From assembly GCA_020723285.1 (NCBI GenBank), contig DYJE01000003.1, positions 147,924 to 211,923 of the forward strand: 64,000 nucleotides of DNA, in the 5' to 3' direction. Below, in pieces: positions 54,684-62,237 of this stretch. The notes under the pieces are model-generated. The model was not told where the DNA came from and made no database searches. It saw only the letters and a program-made list of their open reading frames with translations. Positions within the stretch are counted from its first letter, which is position 1; every line of letters begins with the position of its first letter. Source of the DNA: Desulforapulum autotrophicum (lineage in GTDB: Bacteria > Desulfobacterota > Desulfobacteria > Desulfobacterales > Desulfolunaceae). The position numbers and the translations under genes are program-made.

Positions 54684-55052
54684 TCATGACTCCGCCTCCT
54701 GATCCTCCCTGGCCCGGTTTTCCAGGTAGTCGTCAAAGGTCTGCTGCTGGAACCGTTTCTGCTGGGCCATGGGTGTGCCGTCGATGTCCCTTCCGATGTA
54801 AAGCTGGGCCGCGTGGATATGGCGCGGGGCAAGGGATGACGAGCACTGGATGGAGGCGTGGGCGAAATCTCGGGTTTCTTCGGGCTCCAGGATGATCTTG
54901 AGGGTCACGGAGCGTTTTTTCCGCACATCGGTTTTCTCGTCCATGATGTTTTCAAGGCATCTTGAAAACTCCTGGTCAAACTCGTCGATCACCTTTCCGT
55001 CGGCCAGGGTCCTTAAAGATACTTTTTCCGGGTCAATGTATGAGGCTTCCAT
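54684..55052 (-). CDS. Phage-type small protein (replication-terminator-protein-like)
   Basis: A 122-residue protein. The text LADGKVIDEFDQEFSRCLENIMDEKTDVRKKRSVTLKIILEP matches the outline I recall for phage 'replication terminator protein' (VTLTLTLKP, SSLAP). It is one of a minus-strand run of small phage-type genes. The name is a family label only; the real role is unknown. Confidence 0.6.
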   Translation of the reverse strand: MEASYIDPEKVSLRTLADGKVIDEFDQEFSRCLENIMDEKTDVRKKRSVTLKIILEPEETRDFAHASIQCSSSLAPRHIHAAQLYIGRDIDGTPMAQQKRFQQQTFDDYLENRAREDQEAES

Positions 55053-55063
55053 GGTTCCTCCGG

Positions 55064-55501
55064 TCAGGACGGGTCTGAAACTGTGTCAATGGCCGCGCCG
55101 ATCCGAACCGGCAGAGCCGCCTTTTGTTTAAGGACAGCCTGTTCCACCTTGGCCCCGATCAGGCTCTGGATGGAGTTCACCGCCAGCCCGGCGGCCTTGA
55201 CTGTTTCTTCCGGGAGCTGTTTCAGCACGGTTTTCATGGCGTCCTGTTTGAGAACCTTGCCCTGGGAGCGGGTGAGCTTGCCGGTTTCGGATTTTTCCTT
55301 CAGGCTCATGGCCACGGTCTGGGTCAGGTGGTCCACGGTGGTCTGGACCGTTTCCGTGATCCGGGTCATGGCCGCGTTCACGTTTTCGTTTTTGGTCCTT
55401 GCGGCGATGAATTTTCTGACTTCATAAAGGGCAAGGGTAGCCAGGGTGGAAATGAGGGTGGCGGCCACGGGGGCCAGGGACTGGATGAGGATGTCTTTCA
55501 T
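55064..55501 (-). CDS. Holin-like small membrane protein
   Basis: A 145-residue protein with one N-terminal helix (LAPVAATLISTLATLALYEV) followed by a coiled-coil, Lys-rich tail, an outline of LLH-type phage holins or holin-like proteins. No lysin gene was found nearby. GGAGC precedes the ATG. The role in lysis is uncertain; it might instead be a structural anchor. Confidence 0.5.
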   Translation of the reverse strand: MKDILIQSLAPVAATLISTLATLALYEVRKFIAARTKNENVNAAMTRITETVQTTVDHLTQTVAMSLKEKSETGKLTRSQGKVLKQDAMKTVLKQLPEETVKAAGLAVNSIQSLIGAKVEQAVLKQKAALPVRIGAAIDTVSDPS

Positions 55502-55553
55502 GGGGGCTCCTTTGGTTTAAATGTTTTAAAAATAAATAGTGAATAATGAAAAA

Positions 55554-55714
55554 GATGAACGTCCAACGTCGAACGCCCAACGTCCAACATCGAATGGAGG
55601 AAAACTCCATGTGATAAACAGATCGGGCCGGTTTGGCCGGGCTGTCAACCGTCTGATCCGAATGGAAAATCATTGAACATCGAACATCGAACGCCCAACA
55701 TCCAACATCGAATG
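55554..55714. repeat. Two heptamer-repeat arrays
   Basis: 55554-55605: seven-base units of the form GTCCAAC GTCGAAC GCCCAAC GTCCAAC ATCGAAT, ending in GAGGAAAACTCCAT, similar to the end of the 19110 copy. 55672-55714: a second array of the same units. They lie in the 317-base gap between phage-type genes; no gene is supported in it. Confidence 0.75.
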
Positions 55715-55818
55715 AAGACCAAACCCATCAACAACCCAAAAAAAGCGCTTCAGCCATGGCGTCATTTGAACCGTATAGGCATGACGCCTGACGACGGGCT
55801 GAACCGCCGTTAGAGGTG

Positions 55819-56295
55819 TTACGGCTGTCCGTGAGAGCGTGCCGCATCGGTGTGCAGGTTTATGGATGTTGCCAGGGATTTCAGATTGATATTGAGGAAG
55901 GCCTGTTCATGTATGATCTTATGATCAAACCCGCAGATCAGGGCCGCCGCGATCAGTTCACCGGTGGTGTGGTAGGTCTTGATTTTATCTTCAAGATGAT
56001 GTTTCAGCTGGCCGCAGTGGTATGTGGTGTTGATGTCCTTGGTCTTTTTTGTTTTCAGAAGAACGCTCATGATCAGCCCGAAGGTTTGGGTTCGTTTGGA
56101 AAAAATCGAGCAGATGAGCTGACGGTGTTCACGGCGAATCTTTTCCTCGTCATAATCCTTTCCCGGAAAGATAAAGCCCTGGTGGGCAAGGTTTGGGGGG
56201 ATGACGGTGCCGGAGGCCGCCTGTACAAGGAGCGGATAATCATCGCAAGGGTCATAAACCGTGTGCTCGTTGGTGGGGAAAGATTCTTTTTTCAT
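55819..56295 (-). CDS. Hypothetical phage-type protein
   Basis: A 158-residue soluble protein (MKKESFPTNEHTVYDPCDDYP...), unrecognised, with two cysteine-containing stretches and a helical middle (EEKIRREHRQLICSIFSKRTQ). AGAGG precedes the ATG at 56295; its start overlaps the next upstream gene by four bases. Real by its coupling; function unknown. Confidence 0.55.
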   Translation of the reverse strand: MKKESFPTNEHTVYDPCDDYPLLVQAASGTVIPPNLAHQGFIFPGKDYDEEKIRREHRQLICSIFSKRTQTFGLIMSVLLKTKKTKDINTTYHCGQLKHHLEDKIKTYHTTGELIAAALICGFDHKIIHEQAFLNINLKSLATSINLHTDAARSHGQP

Positions 56296-56483
56296 GAAAA
56301 CCTCTTCCTTTTCGGCATCATCCAATGCCGGTTCGTGTTTGTCCTGCGGGTCCATTCCTCTTCGGCACTGCGCCGGACCTGGGCGCTGTAGGCGTTCTGG
56401 ATCAGGTACCACAGGTAATAGCTGGGCACTTCGCTCACGTGGGAGCCGGAAAAGCGCCCGAATGTCAGTTGTTCGTCCGCCAT
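56292..56483 (-). CDS. Small DUF3820-like protein
   Basis: A 63-residue protein (LTFGRFSGSHVSEVPSYYLWYL...) recalling DUF3820-type modules: FGxxxGxxxxxxPxxYLxW. The stop overlaps the next start (ATGA). Such modules occur next to nucleases and phage genes; role unknown. Confidence 0.6.
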   Translation of the reverse strand: MADEQLTFGRFSGSHVSEVPSYYLWYLIQNAYSAQVRRSAEEEWTRRTNTNRHWMMPKRKRFS

Positions 56484-56490
56484 GGCCGTT

Positions 56491-56745
56491 TCACCCCATG
56501 GGAAGATGACCGTAGGCAGCAGCGGCCCAGCCGTAGCCGAGAAAAATGAACATCAGGGCTTTCAGGAATTCCACCGCCCCTTTGTTCATGGTCCGTTCAA
56601 TGCGGCCGGAGGTGTGAGTGGGGAGAATGAACGATCCCGGCCTGTACGGCTCGCAGTTCCAGCACCATGATCCGTTGGGCTCCACATGAACCCGGCGCAT
56701 GGGATGCCCGCAGATGGGGCAGCGTTCTTTGTGTTGTCTGTTCAT
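56491..56745 (-). CDS. Small zinc-ribbon/membrane protein
   Basis: An 84-residue protein: a zinc ribbon at the start (RCPICGHPMRRV...WCWNCEP), then a helix (VEFLKALMFIFLGYGWAAAAYG) that probably spans the membrane. The start at 56745 was chosen over an upstream in-frame Met. Not recognised further; part of the minus-strand phage-type run. Confidence 0.5.
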   Translation of the reverse strand: MNRQHKERCPICGHPMRRVHVEPNGSWCWNCEPYRPGSFILPTHTSGRIERTMNKGAVEFLKALMFIFLGYGWAAAAYGHLPMG

Positions 56746-56880
56746 ATTTTTGTCGTCCTTTTGTGATGGTGTCCTCACAGCCTCACACCGTGACAGCTTC
56801 ATCCATCAGCCCGCCTGTCTCATCAGATCCGGGAGGCGATGCCCGGATGACCCCGGTTTGGGGTTTCGACAAAGAAAGTG

Positions 56881-57017
56881 ATGAACGTCCAACGCCCAAC
56901 GTTGAACGTCCAACGTCCAATGGTTGACGTTTCGATGGCGTGGCAGGAACAAACCTTAAAAAATGGCCCCGATCCTTTATTGAACGTTGAACGTTGGGCG
57001 TTCAGCGTTGGACGTTT
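56881..57017. repeat. Two further heptamer-repeat arrays
   Basis: 56881-56930: GTCCAAC GCCCAAC GTTGAAC units. 56980-57017: GTTGAAC GTTGGGC GTTCAGC GTTGGAC units. AAATGGCCCCGATCCTTT between them (56961-56978) matches tails at 29106 and 54550. These fill a 280-base gap without a gene. Confidence 0.75.
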
Positions 57018-57026
57018 AGGCCTTTC

Positions 57027-57254
57027 TTACGGATAAAGCGGCGTCTCTTCCGCTTCATCGGGTGTCATGCGGTTCACACGAATGTCTTCAAGGCCGGTGA
57101 TCACGTTTTTCAGACTGTCCCGGCATTTTTGGCAGCGGTCTTCGGTTAAAAGGGAAAGAAGGCCGCGGTAGGTTTCCTTGAGATTGATGGGGCTGTCTTT
57201 TCCGGCAATCTTCAGGAGCTCGATTTTCTGGTCCATGGTGAGGGTGTCGGTCAT
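57027..57254 (-). CDS. Small hypothetical protein
   Basis: A 75-residue protein with a CxxC (DRCQKCRDSL) and helical outline, starting MTDTLTMDQKIELLKIAGK. The start overlaps the stop of the 57251 gene (ATGA), so it is translated together with it. Not recognised. Confidence 0.5.
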   Translation of the reverse strand: MTDTLTMDQKIELLKIAGKDSPINLKETYRGLLSLLTEDRCQKCRDSLKNVITGLEDIRVNRMTPDEAEETPLYP

Positions 57255-57757
57255 TTCTTTTTCCTTCCTTCGTTTTCTCCGTGTTTTGCGCGGTACAGTT
57301 CCAGGGTTTCTTCGATCTGCTCCATGGCTTTTTCTGCAAGGTGCCGCACGGTATCAAGGCCCATGCCCTGCTGGATGGCGTCGTGGAAATGCACAAGGGC
57401 GGGGTAGTCGTCCAGCATTTCGGCTTCCATCAGGGTTTTGTCCGGCTGGGCGCGCTCGTTCTTCACAAGGCGGCACCCGGTTAAATCGGCGTGGCGGCCC
57501 ACAATGGCCCGGGCAATGCCGGGGTATCCGTCACCCATGAGCCGGGCAAGGAGGGTTTCGAAATGCTCCAGGGGGTTTTCACGGATGGAGTCTTCGGACA
57601 CGTAAGGGCGCTGGGCGATCCACCGGGTCACGGTGCGGAGGCTCACGCCGAAAAGGTTGGCCATGTAGTTGATGCCCACGATGTCGCGGACCGTGGCGAG
57701 CCACTGGCGCGGATGGGCCGGGGGTGCGTAGGATGCTTCGGTTCGGGTGTCGTTCAT
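57251..57757 (-). CDS. Phage-type regulatory protein with helix-turn-helix
   Basis: A 168-residue protein: an N-terminal HTH-like region (VRDIVGINYMANLFGVSLRTVTRWIAQ) followed by helices and a Lys-rich end. It resembles small CII-like phage regulators, but the match is weak. Coupled to the 57027 gene. It may act in the early module of the element. Confidence 0.5.
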   Translation of the reverse strand: MNDTRTEASYAPPAHPRQWLATVRDIVGINYMANLFGVSLRTVTRWIAQRPYVSEDSIRENPLEHFETLLARLMGDGYPGIARAIVGRHADLTGCRLVKNERAQPDKTLMEAEMLDDYPALVHFHDAIQQGMGLDTVRHLAEKAMEQIEETLELYRAKHGENEGRKKK

Positions 57758-57793
57758 CGGGTTCCTCGTCGCTGGCGTCTGGGTTTAGGGGTT

Positions 57794-58504
57794 TCAGGCT
57801 CTTTGGCAGGCACTTTCAGCATGTTCGGGGTCATGTTCCGCCGGGACGTTTTTCACGCACCGGACACGGTTTGAAACAATCTGGAACAAACGTTCCAGGG
57901 CTTTGATTTCCAGTTTGACCAGCTCGATTTTTTCCCTGATCTCGGCAAGTTCGTTCATGGGGGTCTCCTTGGGGGTTGGGGTGTTATGTTTAGGACCCGG
58001 CAAGGGACTGCCGGGCGCGGCGGCTTTCAGGCATTCGGGTTTCAGGTATTCCAGCATGGCCTTGTAAAGGATGTCGGTGATGGGAAGGGAAAGGCAGGGG
58101 TCTGAAATCCCTGAAAGCTGGAACACACCGGGGGTGTGTGAGGGTTCGTTGGGGTCGGCTTTAGCGAAGTAAAGAACGCCGGAAGACACGGAGAGGCTGT
58201 CGAGCCGCACCATGGCGTTGGGGCCGGATGACCAGAAGAACCAGTCCGGACTTTCTCCGGAACCGGGATCGAGAAGGATCTCTCCGTGATCGTTCATTTC
58301 GAACCTGCCGGAACAAAGGATGGTTTTCCCCGGCGCTGAAAGGCGCGATGGGTCAGCCGTGTCTTTGACGGACGGCTGGGCCGCCGTCCGTTTAGGGGAC
58401 GGCGGTGTCTGGCTGGAATGTTTGAGGGGTCTCACCGTGGTTTGAAGGGCGGTCGCAAGGGTCCGGGCGATCCGGGCAAGCAGGTTTTTCTTGTGTGGAG
58501 TCAT
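57794..58504 (-). CDS. Hypothetical protein, possible internal start at 57957
   Basis: A 236-residue open frame. The first 175 residues include a cysteine- and Pro-rich part (LPLPGPKHNTPTPKETP); the last 54 (MNELAEIREKIELVKLEIKALERLF...) form a coiled-coil. An AAGGAGA site lies just before the Met at 57957 (residue 183), so this 54-residue part may be a gene of its own in the same frame. Not recognised. Confidence 0.45.
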   Translation of the reverse strand: MTPHKKNLLARIARTLATALQTTVRPLKHSSQTPPSPKRTAAQPSVKDTADPSRLSAPGKTILCSGRFEMNDHGEILLDPGSGESPDWFFWSSGPNAMVRLDSLSVSSGVLYFAKADPNEPSHTPGVFQLSGISDPCLSLPITDILYKAMLEYLKPECLKAAAPGSPLPGPKHNTPTPKETPMNELAEIREKIELVKLEIKALERLFQIVSNRVRCVKNVPAEHDPEHAESACQRA

Positions 58505-58640
58505 GGTATTTTTCCTTTCTTTATAAGGCTTTTTCCCGTCAAAGGTCCCGCCGTGGGGGATTTGGCCCTTGATCTGTTCCGGCAGCCATGGTCAGGTGTT
58601 AGCCGGGGTGGTTCTTGCCGTTTGACTTTTCCGGGCTTTT

Positions 58641-58660
58641 CAGGTTAAAAGTTTAACCTG
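58641..58660. promoter_or_regulatory. Perfect palindrome, probable operator
   Basis: CAGGTTAAA and TTTAACCTG flank AG, a nine-pair inverted repeat between the Ner-like gene and the following operon. It may be bound by one of the two regulators. Confidence 0.5.
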
Positions 58661-58672
58661 GAAAGGGTAAAA

Positions 58673-58897
58673 TCAGGCGGCTTCGCTGTCGCTGCTGTCT
58701 TTCATTGATTTCTCAGGCCACAATTCAGAAACGGGTTTGTTGATTCGTGTTGCTATGAAGTTCTGGACACGCTGGCTTTTTGCCGTGCCGAAAATGACCC
58801 GGCTGATCAGTGAGTTCGAAACACCAAGATTTTCAGCAAGTTTCCTTTGATTGGTCCCGGTTTTTTTTATGGCGGCTTGGATGTCTAAAGGGTGCAT
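58673..58897 (-). CDS. Ner/Nlp-like HTH regulator
   Basis: A 74-residue protein of the phage Ner/Nlp family: DIQAAIKKTGTNQRKLAENLGVSNSLISRVI is the HTH and KPVSELWPE near the end is a family mark. It lies at the head of the minus-strand run, divergent from the 58971 repressor-like gene, the layout of a phage switch. Confidence 0.8.
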   Translation of the reverse strand: MHPLDIQAAIKKTGTNQRKLAENLGVSNSLISRVIFGTAKSQRVQNFIATRINKPVSELWPEKSMKDSSDSEAA

Positions 58898-58970
58898 TTT
58901 TCAATTTCCATGTTTGGGTTGAAAATGTTTAGTTTAAATGTTTGTCAAAACTACATCATAATAGATTTTA

Positions 58971-59498
58971 ATGTCAAATCAAAAATCAATCATGGATGAT
59001 AATTTTCGTGATGAACTCCGAGAGAGATTCATAAAACTGGTAGAGTCTCAAAGAGGTATTCAGGCAAAACTATCAAAATCAATTGGGAAAAAAGATAATT
59101 ATTTCGGTGCAATAAAGCAGGGAAATCCCGTTAATGCGGATCATCTAAGAGCAGTTGGAATTGTATTTGGCCCAGATAAAGTGATCGAGTTACTGGGGAT
59201 TGGTAAATTAAAAAAATCCATTATAGATGATATTGTTGATGTAAAAAAAAGATTTGATAACGATATACCAAGAGAAGATTGTTTTAGTGATTTTATACAA
59301 AAAGATCTTGTAAAAGAATGCAAAGCTCTTATGGTTGAGCTTGAAAAAATTGACCCATCTGAACTTTCAGAGGTCAAAGCATTTATCGATTTTAGAATTT
59401 CGCAGAAGTTGCAGCAGGCAAAAGGTTATCAGGTCGAAGGTGACCGCCGAAAAAAGGATCTTCCATTCAACCCCGACAGGCGGAAAAAAGTGGGCTGA
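58971..59498 (+). CDS. Repressor-like HTH protein
   Basis: A 175-residue protein with an N-terminal HTH-like stretch (FIKLVESQRGIQAKLSKSIGKKDNYFGAIKQGN) that resembles CI-type repressors and a helical C-terminal part that may dimerise; no LexA/CI protease site seen. AT-rich coding unlike the GC-richer genes left of it. Start at 58971 or Met8 (58992). Divergent from the Ner-like gene, so it is the candidate lysogeny repressor. Confidence 0.6.
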   Translation: MSNQKSIMDDNFRDELRERFIKLVESQRGIQAKLSKSIGKKDNYFGAIKQGNPVNADHLRAVGIVFGPDKVIELLGIGKLKKSIIDDIVDVKKRFDNDIPREDCFSDFIQKDLVKECKALMVELEKIDPSELSEVKAFIDFRISQKLQQAKGYQVEGDRRKKDLPFNPDRRKKVG

Positions 59499-59509
59499 TC
59501 CCACTTGAC

Positions 59510-59854
59510 ATGCTCCGTTTTGGACGGATCATGAAGGCGGCCGAAGAACCTTCCGGCATGTTCGGCATTTACCGACTCAACGGCCAGACCTGCCAGATCA
59601 CAGAGATCGTGGTCCACGAACGCGCAAACATCCCGGAATCTGATTTGCTCCATTCATATCCAGAAGACATCATTCCAAACCATGCTTTATCCGATTACTG
59701 CCGTTCGGCCATAACCAAGGTTCACGAATCAGGCCGTCCGCTTTCCATCACCGTTCACATCTCATCCCCGGACGGTCAGACCTACAATCGCCACATCCAC
59801 CTCGAAAAAGACCCGAACGCCTCCATCATCACCATTGTCGGCTGGCAGGACTGA
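59510..59854 (+). CDS. Hypothetical protein
   Basis: A 114-residue protein with a beta-rich outline (GMFGIYRLNGQTCQITEIVVHE, SITVHISSPDGQTYNRHIHLEK). Not recognised. The start could be Met1 or Met8 (59531). It follows the repressor-like gene by 11 bases and may be its operon partner. Confidence 0.45.
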   Translation: MLRFGRIMKAAEEPSGMFGIYRLNGQTCQITEIVVHERANIPESDLLHSYPEDIIPNHALSDYCRSAITKVHESGRPLSITVHISSPDGQTYNRHIHLEKDPNASIITIVGWQD

Positions 59855-60660
59855 TCTGGACAAAGGCTGTCCGCAGACTATTCCTACTGATGAAGTCAAG
59901 AATGTTTCCTCAAAAAATATTCATACAGGTTAAATAATTTACTGGACATGATCCAATCAATCCGATACAGATCATCAGTAAATCAATTAGATGAAGGTGC
60001 GCCCGGGCCACTCTAAGGGGGGATGGCCCGGTTCATTAATTGCGAAAATTCGAATTCAACAGACAGGAATTGCTCACTCGTTCCACATGCTGAACTGTTT
60101 GGTCTGAGTTCTTAAGCGATAATGGACAGGAGGTGTTATGGCGTTGCTTTCAATGATTGGTTCAAACTTCACAAAAGACCCGCCTTGCCATTTCAATCAC
60201 CTGAAAAGCATGATTAAATCCTATGCGGGTTCTTCCGCATTTGGCCCACCCTGTTTATTGCAAGGGTTGCCAAAGCACAAGGATTTATATTAATTGAAAA
60301 TATTTATAGAGCGAGTGTCTAATACAATGATTTAAAAGGTTCTTCAGCGCAGATGCCACAGATTTCAACATACCTACAGAGTGGTTACGTAATAAAGGAC
60401 TCATACAGGGTGATGAGATTTTATTTGGTATAGAATTGACTGTTGGAGAAAATCATAGGGACCGGGCGGGGCTCAGCGTTTTGGATAGTCGCTTCCCTTT
60501 TAACCATTTTCGTTCAGCGGTCGTTGTCGCAGTCCAGCGCCCGGACCCTGAATTTTCGCGTTATACGAAGAAGAGATTGTCCAAATTTGACCCGAAGCGA
60601 ATTTTAATAATTAGGTAAGAACCCCAAGAATCATGGGAAAAAATATTGGAGTGGACAGGC
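59855..60660. other. Intergenic region with remnants
   Basis: About 800 bases. A hairpin, CCGGGCCA (60003-60010) and TGGCCCGG (60024-60031), lies in the first third. An open frame without a good start, 60331-60618, is listed separately. Otherwise nothing recognised; this may be the joint between the phage-like module and the defence operon. Confidence 0.5.
60331..60618 (+). pseudogene. Truncated open frame, probable gene remnant
   Basis: An open frame of 95 codons without an upstream ATG. It reads TEWLRNKGLIQGDEILFGI and GENHRDRAGLSVLD in its first half, plausible protein text, and ends KRILIIR. It starts directly after a stop codon and has no ribosome site. Probably the tail of a lost gene; family unknown. 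Confidence 0.35.
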
Positions 60661-61788
60661 ATGAGCGGAAGCCAAACCAAAAATGCTGCATTAACCACCG
60701 CTTTAGCGTTTCATTACCAGGTGCTGATAGGCTTGGATAAGTGCTTTTCGCTTGAAGACGACCAGTCTGTGTGGTTCGAAAAAGACGGGGACGTCAGCTT
60801 GATTTCTCCAGACGCCTTTGAGTCAATACAAACCGAAGCAAAAGATTACTCGGCGCCCCTAACTGACCACCATGAAAACCTTTGGAAGACGTTAAAAAAT
60901 TGGCTGTCACCAGCTTTTAGCCACGCTCAATACGGTGTTTTGGTACTTCACACCACCCAGGCTTTTGGCGCGAATACTCGCCTAAAACACTGGAACTTAA
61001 TAAATGCGGAACAACGCCTACAAGTATTAAAAGACATTTTTGCGGAACGTACCGAAGATCAAATGAATGCCGAAAAACCATCAGATATTGTCAAACTGCA
61101 AAAAGCGGTAATGAAAGCTGATGAAGTATTGCTTAAGAATGTACTTATTAAAGTAACTCTATTTACAGAAGCCGATAATGCACAAGAGCTGGAGAAGCAG
61201 ATACTATCCAGACCAATAGGTATTCCAATGAATAACCTTAAAAGCTACCTACATGGGCTTATTGGCTTTGTTTACGCGCAGGCAACTCAACAATCTTGGA
61301 GTATCAAACATCAAGAATTTAAAGCGAAGTGCGAAGAGTTAACAGCGCTTCTTTGTAAAAAGGAATTCACCTTTCCGATCTTTTCTGGCTATGAAGCTTC
61401 TGAGCGAGAAGTAGAATTGCACCAGGTCAGACCTTTTGTGCAAAAAATTACCGAAATTGAGCATCACGAGATGATTCCTGATGCTGTAGGTAATTGGCTT
61501 GAATTACAAAACTCATTGATTGAACAGTTAGATGAGTACCCACTTTATAGGGAAAAGACAATTACCTACCAAAATCAATTGGTAAAAAAATACAAGCTTG
61601 CCTATTCGAGCGCTATACTTGAAGCAACAGATTCAATTATAAGTTCAAAATTGCTTTACAATAGAACCATAGGTGAACAGCCGCTGAACATGGGCAATGA
61701 TATCCCGCCTCTTGAATACAAAAACGGCTTAATACACGATGCCATGGATGATGAAGAACGTGAATTAAAATGGAGAGTTGAGCGATGA
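60661..61788 (+). CDS. ABC-3C system component with predicted PD-(D/E)XK nuclease-like N terminus
   Basis: A 375-residue protein. The N terminus (HYQVLIGLDKCF...SVWFEKDGDVSL, then QTEAKDY) has the Asp in KDGD and ExK (E59-A-K61) of Cap4/DUF4297-type nuclease folds. After an alpha-helical middle comes the ABC-three-component C-terminal domain region. It is the first gene of a tight operon with ATGA coupling to the next two. The presumed role is effector or sensor of a phage-defence system; the activity is inferred. ATG 60661 has GGACAGG upstream. Confidence 0.72.
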   Translation: MSGSQTKNAALTTALAFHYQVLIGLDKCFSLEDDQSVWFEKDGDVSLISPDAFESIQTEAKDYSAPLTDHHENLWKTLKNWLSPAFSHAQYGVLVLHTTQAFGANTRLKHWNLINAEQRLQVLKDIFAERTEDQMNAEKPSDIVKLQKAVMKADEVLLKNVLIKVTLFTEADNAQELEKQILSRPIGIPMNNLKSYLHGLIGFVYAQATQQSWSIKHQEFKAKCEELTALLCKKEFTFPIFSGYEASEREVELHQVRPFVQKITEIEHHEMIPDAVGNWLELQNSLIEQLDEYPLYREKTITYQNQLVKKYKLAYSSAILEATDSIISSKLLYNRTIGEQPLNMGNDIPPLEYKNGLIHDAMDDEERELKWRVER

Positions 61789-62237
61789 GCTGCATTGTCG
61801 AGGCTCTATATGAGTTGAAATACAACCCGTTCAAGTACGGAGCACATCTTGCCTCGTTTTACAAAGCAGTAGGAGAATCAGAATATAATCTATTACTTTC
61901 TCCTTTTGTGATACCTATTTGTAGTCACCCATTATATGGCCAGAAGTTAATCAACTCTAACGTTAGAAGCACTATCTGGTCGGTTTTTGACGATCGCACC
62001 AGGCTCTATGACCTACAAGACCGAATCGATGGGTTTCAATCGTTAACAGAGCAATGCATTCAATATTGTTTGGTCAATGACTGGTTATCAATAGACGAAC
62101 ACAGTTTGACCATTCGCGCATGTAATGAATCTGAGCCAGGATTTACCAATCAAAAAAGTGCAGAGAAGTTAGGACGGTTATTTAGCGGTCACTCAGTGGT
62201 CGAGATTTATGCGTTTTTAGGAGTGATTCCGCGATGA
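61785..62237 (+). CDS. ABC-3C system middle component
   Basis: A 150-residue protein (MSCIVEALYELKYNPFKYGA...), the small middle component of ABC-three-component systems. It has no known motif; the assignment rests on size, position between the effector and the DUF3732 ATPase, and four-base stop-start overlaps on both sides. Confidence 0.65.
   Translation: MSCIVEALYELKYNPFKYGAHLASFYKAVGESEYNLLLSPFVIPICSHPLYGQKLINSNVRSTIWSVFDDRTRLYDLQDRIDGFQSLTEQCIQYCLVNDWLSIDEHSLTIRACNESEPGFTNQKSAEKLGRLFSGHSVVEIYAFLGVIPR

Noticed and set aside
54570-54687. 38-codon minus-strand frame whose ATG overlaps the stop of the 54684 gene
   Set aside because: Most of it is the REP palindrome and it has no recognisable protein pattern; the stop-start overlap alone is not enough.
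55554-57017. CRISPR array
   Set aside because: The units are seven bases, abutting and degenerate, with no spacers and no cas gene in the window.
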